In this document: piece after piece, positions 60,368 through 62,000 of the stretch
Numbering within the stretch: the stretch's first letter is position 1
Layout of the letters: every line of letters starts with the position of its first letter
Assembly (NCBI GenBank): GCA_037447655.1
Contig: JBBHKE010001626.1
Coordinates: forward strand, 1 to 62,000
DNA: 62,000 bases
Reading direction: 5' to 3'
Origin: Zygnema cylindricum
Taxonomy: Eukaryota > Streptophyta > Zygnematophyceae > Zygnematales > Zygnemataceae
The notes under the pieces: model-generated
Seen by the model: the letters and a program-made list of their open reading frames with translations, nothing else
Database searches by the model: none
What the model was told of the DNA's origin: nothing
Position numbers and translations under genes: made by a program

Positions 60368-62000
60368 TAGTGGTAGTTTTTCTGTCTCCCCTTGGACGAG
60401 TAAATCAAAATCCTAGCGATAAATAAGAGCACATAATATCCACTAGTTCCGAAAATGCATTTACTTGCAATAAAATTAGGAGCTAAATACTAAAACCAAC
60501 ATAATAAATAAGCTATATCTTCCATATCTTTGATCACGTGACATGTAACCGTGACAATAAATCACTACTAAGAGAACCTTCAAAAATCCTAAAAAAACCC
60601 TTAAAAAACCTTAAAAAAACCCAAAAAACGCTATCAACTTTTATTGAGGAGACAAGAGAAGTCTCTTGCACATCCCTAAGATCATCATTTCCATATTTTT
60701 CCTGGGCATCGGGAGGCAAAACACATGGTTACGGTATAGAAGTAAAACTTTATTAAAAAATGGCGGTATAAACTTCACACAAGGGTTTAGTAAAAAGAAA
60801 AATAAGCGCAACAAAAAAGTGAAGCCAAAACAACATAATGAAGGAACCCAAAAAATACATGAAGAATTGTCTTTTAGCTAGGAGGCAAGAAAGGAAAGTA
60901 ACAATTACTTTTTACAAACCAATTTGAAAAACGTCCACCGGTGAAAAGCAAACAAAAAGCTCGACCGTGTCAAAGTAAGTGAAATAATAAGATAGTAACA
61001 CCTGACATTGCTTTCTTTGATATTTATAGCCCTGCTTGTAGTTTTTGAGTTTTGGCCATGCCACCCCTTTAGTACCCCCGGACTCAGGTGGTTTGCCATC
61101 GTGGTTTTTAATTTATCCTGGGATATTAATAAAATACCTTAAAAAAAGGTCGAAAACCCGAAATTTTTTGGGTAACTGAAGTACTAAAAAAGTCATAAAA
61201 TTCACACACGCTACGAACGGGAGAAATATTTTCTTGCAAAGCGATAGCAAACGATTTTTTACGTACACAAAAAAAAATAAGATTAAAAAGGTTTAAAACT
61301 TCAATGTTAGCAAATATTTTTCGATATGTTGTCAATAAAATACACACCCACAAAGTATGTCAATCAAACATGTCAATATTTCATTATTTGTTATTTGTTC
61401 TTTGAGCCCTTCCCATTTATAAAAGTAGTCATTCCACACTAGTTATAGTGAATGTACCACCGTCCATTTTTACTAGAACTAAAAACACTATTTTGGTCCC
61501 AACTTTTTCGTCCAGATATAAAAAAACTGCGTTAATAACACTGTTTTAACGTTTTAAGAGAATGGCGTTAAATAGGTCTCACCAGTCTATACTAAATCAG
61601 TATTAGTGATATGAATTGCTCTTAAAAACTACACTACACTGCCTATCCTATTTGAGTTAATCACTCTTATTCAAGAGTCCTTTTTTTCTTACCCAAAATC
61701 ATTAACTTGTCTTAATAACGTTTCTTAATTATGTGGTTCATAATGGACCGCATGGAGAAACATGATTTAGTGTAGATAATACCAATAAAGTGTTAACGCT
61801 AATAATTCGCTAACTCGCTAGGTTCTCAAAAAAGTCGAGAGAATGTAGAAAATGAATATTCATAAAAAAATAAAAAAATGATGAAATCAAAAACATGACA
61901 AAACAAAAGACAAAAGTTACCAAAAGAAATCGGACACTTCTAAGAAAGCTCCCTCCCAAAAAAAAAAAAAAAAAAAACCTGAACATGCTCGGACTCTTAT
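60368..62000. other. Gene-free AT-rich end of the window
   Basis: Contains degenerate CCTAAAA/CCTTAAAA units (60580-60640), a LINE-like tail (61031-61110), and AT-rich sequence with a possible diverged MITE end near 61634 (TACACTGCCTATCCTATTTG). No gene seen. Confidence 0.5.
61031..61110 (+). mobile_element. LINE-tail-like segment, + strand
   Basis: CCTGCTTGTAGTTTTTGAG, TTTTGGCCATGCCACCCC, GTACCCCCGGACTCAGGTGG, TTTGCCATCG. Best partner is 11377-11450 on the other strand; it also matches the tail at 3463-3532. AATAAA follows at about 61128. Confidence 0.6.

Overview
The window looks like nuclear DNA from the green lineage, most plausibly a streptophyte alga or an early-diverging land plant. 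The evidence is an intron-split, nuclear-encoded chloroplast ribosomal protein L10 with a transit peptide, a green-type 149-residue calmodulin, a plant-style SEN1 helicase with about 22 exons, and degenerate CCCTAAA-like tracts. Species cannot be fixed from sequence alone. Only four host genes are convincing; everything else is AT-rich intergenic DNA full of transposon debris.

Layout: 1-4885 holds polypurine tracts, telomere-like tracts and a decayed LINE fragment (2130-3550, + strand). 4886-9007 (- strand) is plastid L10 in six exons, with MITEs and tandem duplications in its introns. 9008-13021 is intergenic, with a second decayed LINE piece (10281-11015) and a LINE-like 3' tail. 13022-14166 (- strand) is calmodulin in four exons; about 1 kb separates it from the divergent SEN1-type helicase gene (15237-35954, + strand). 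That gene encodes roughly 3,290 residues plus at least one unresolved exon; the C-terminal ~1,030 residues are a low-complexity charged tail in one 3.5-kb exon.

35955-54848 is a gene desert. It holds a third LINE fragment, hairpin MITEs, an apparent ~1.86-kb hAT-like element enclosing a Copia RNase H relic and a tRNA-derived SINE-like sequence, and three MITEs placed end to end. 54849-58492 (+ strand) encodes an uncharacterised 1,150-residue, mostly disordered protein ending in a two-CxxC putative zinc ribbon. 58493-62000 is again gene-free with hairpin MITEs and one LINE-like tail.

The four host genes have separate jobs: plastid translation, calcium signalling, RNA/DNA helicase work in transcription termination or R-loop removal, and an unknown role. 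There is no operon-like organisation. The most unusual content is the mobile-element landscape: several MITE size classes share one terminal sequence (TACACCGCGAATCG...), some abut each other, and one lies about 12 bp from a splice acceptor. The LINE relics appear to carry a restriction-like endonuclease and share a conserved 3' tail. Exon boundaries were set by hand from GT-AG sites, reading frame and family similarity.
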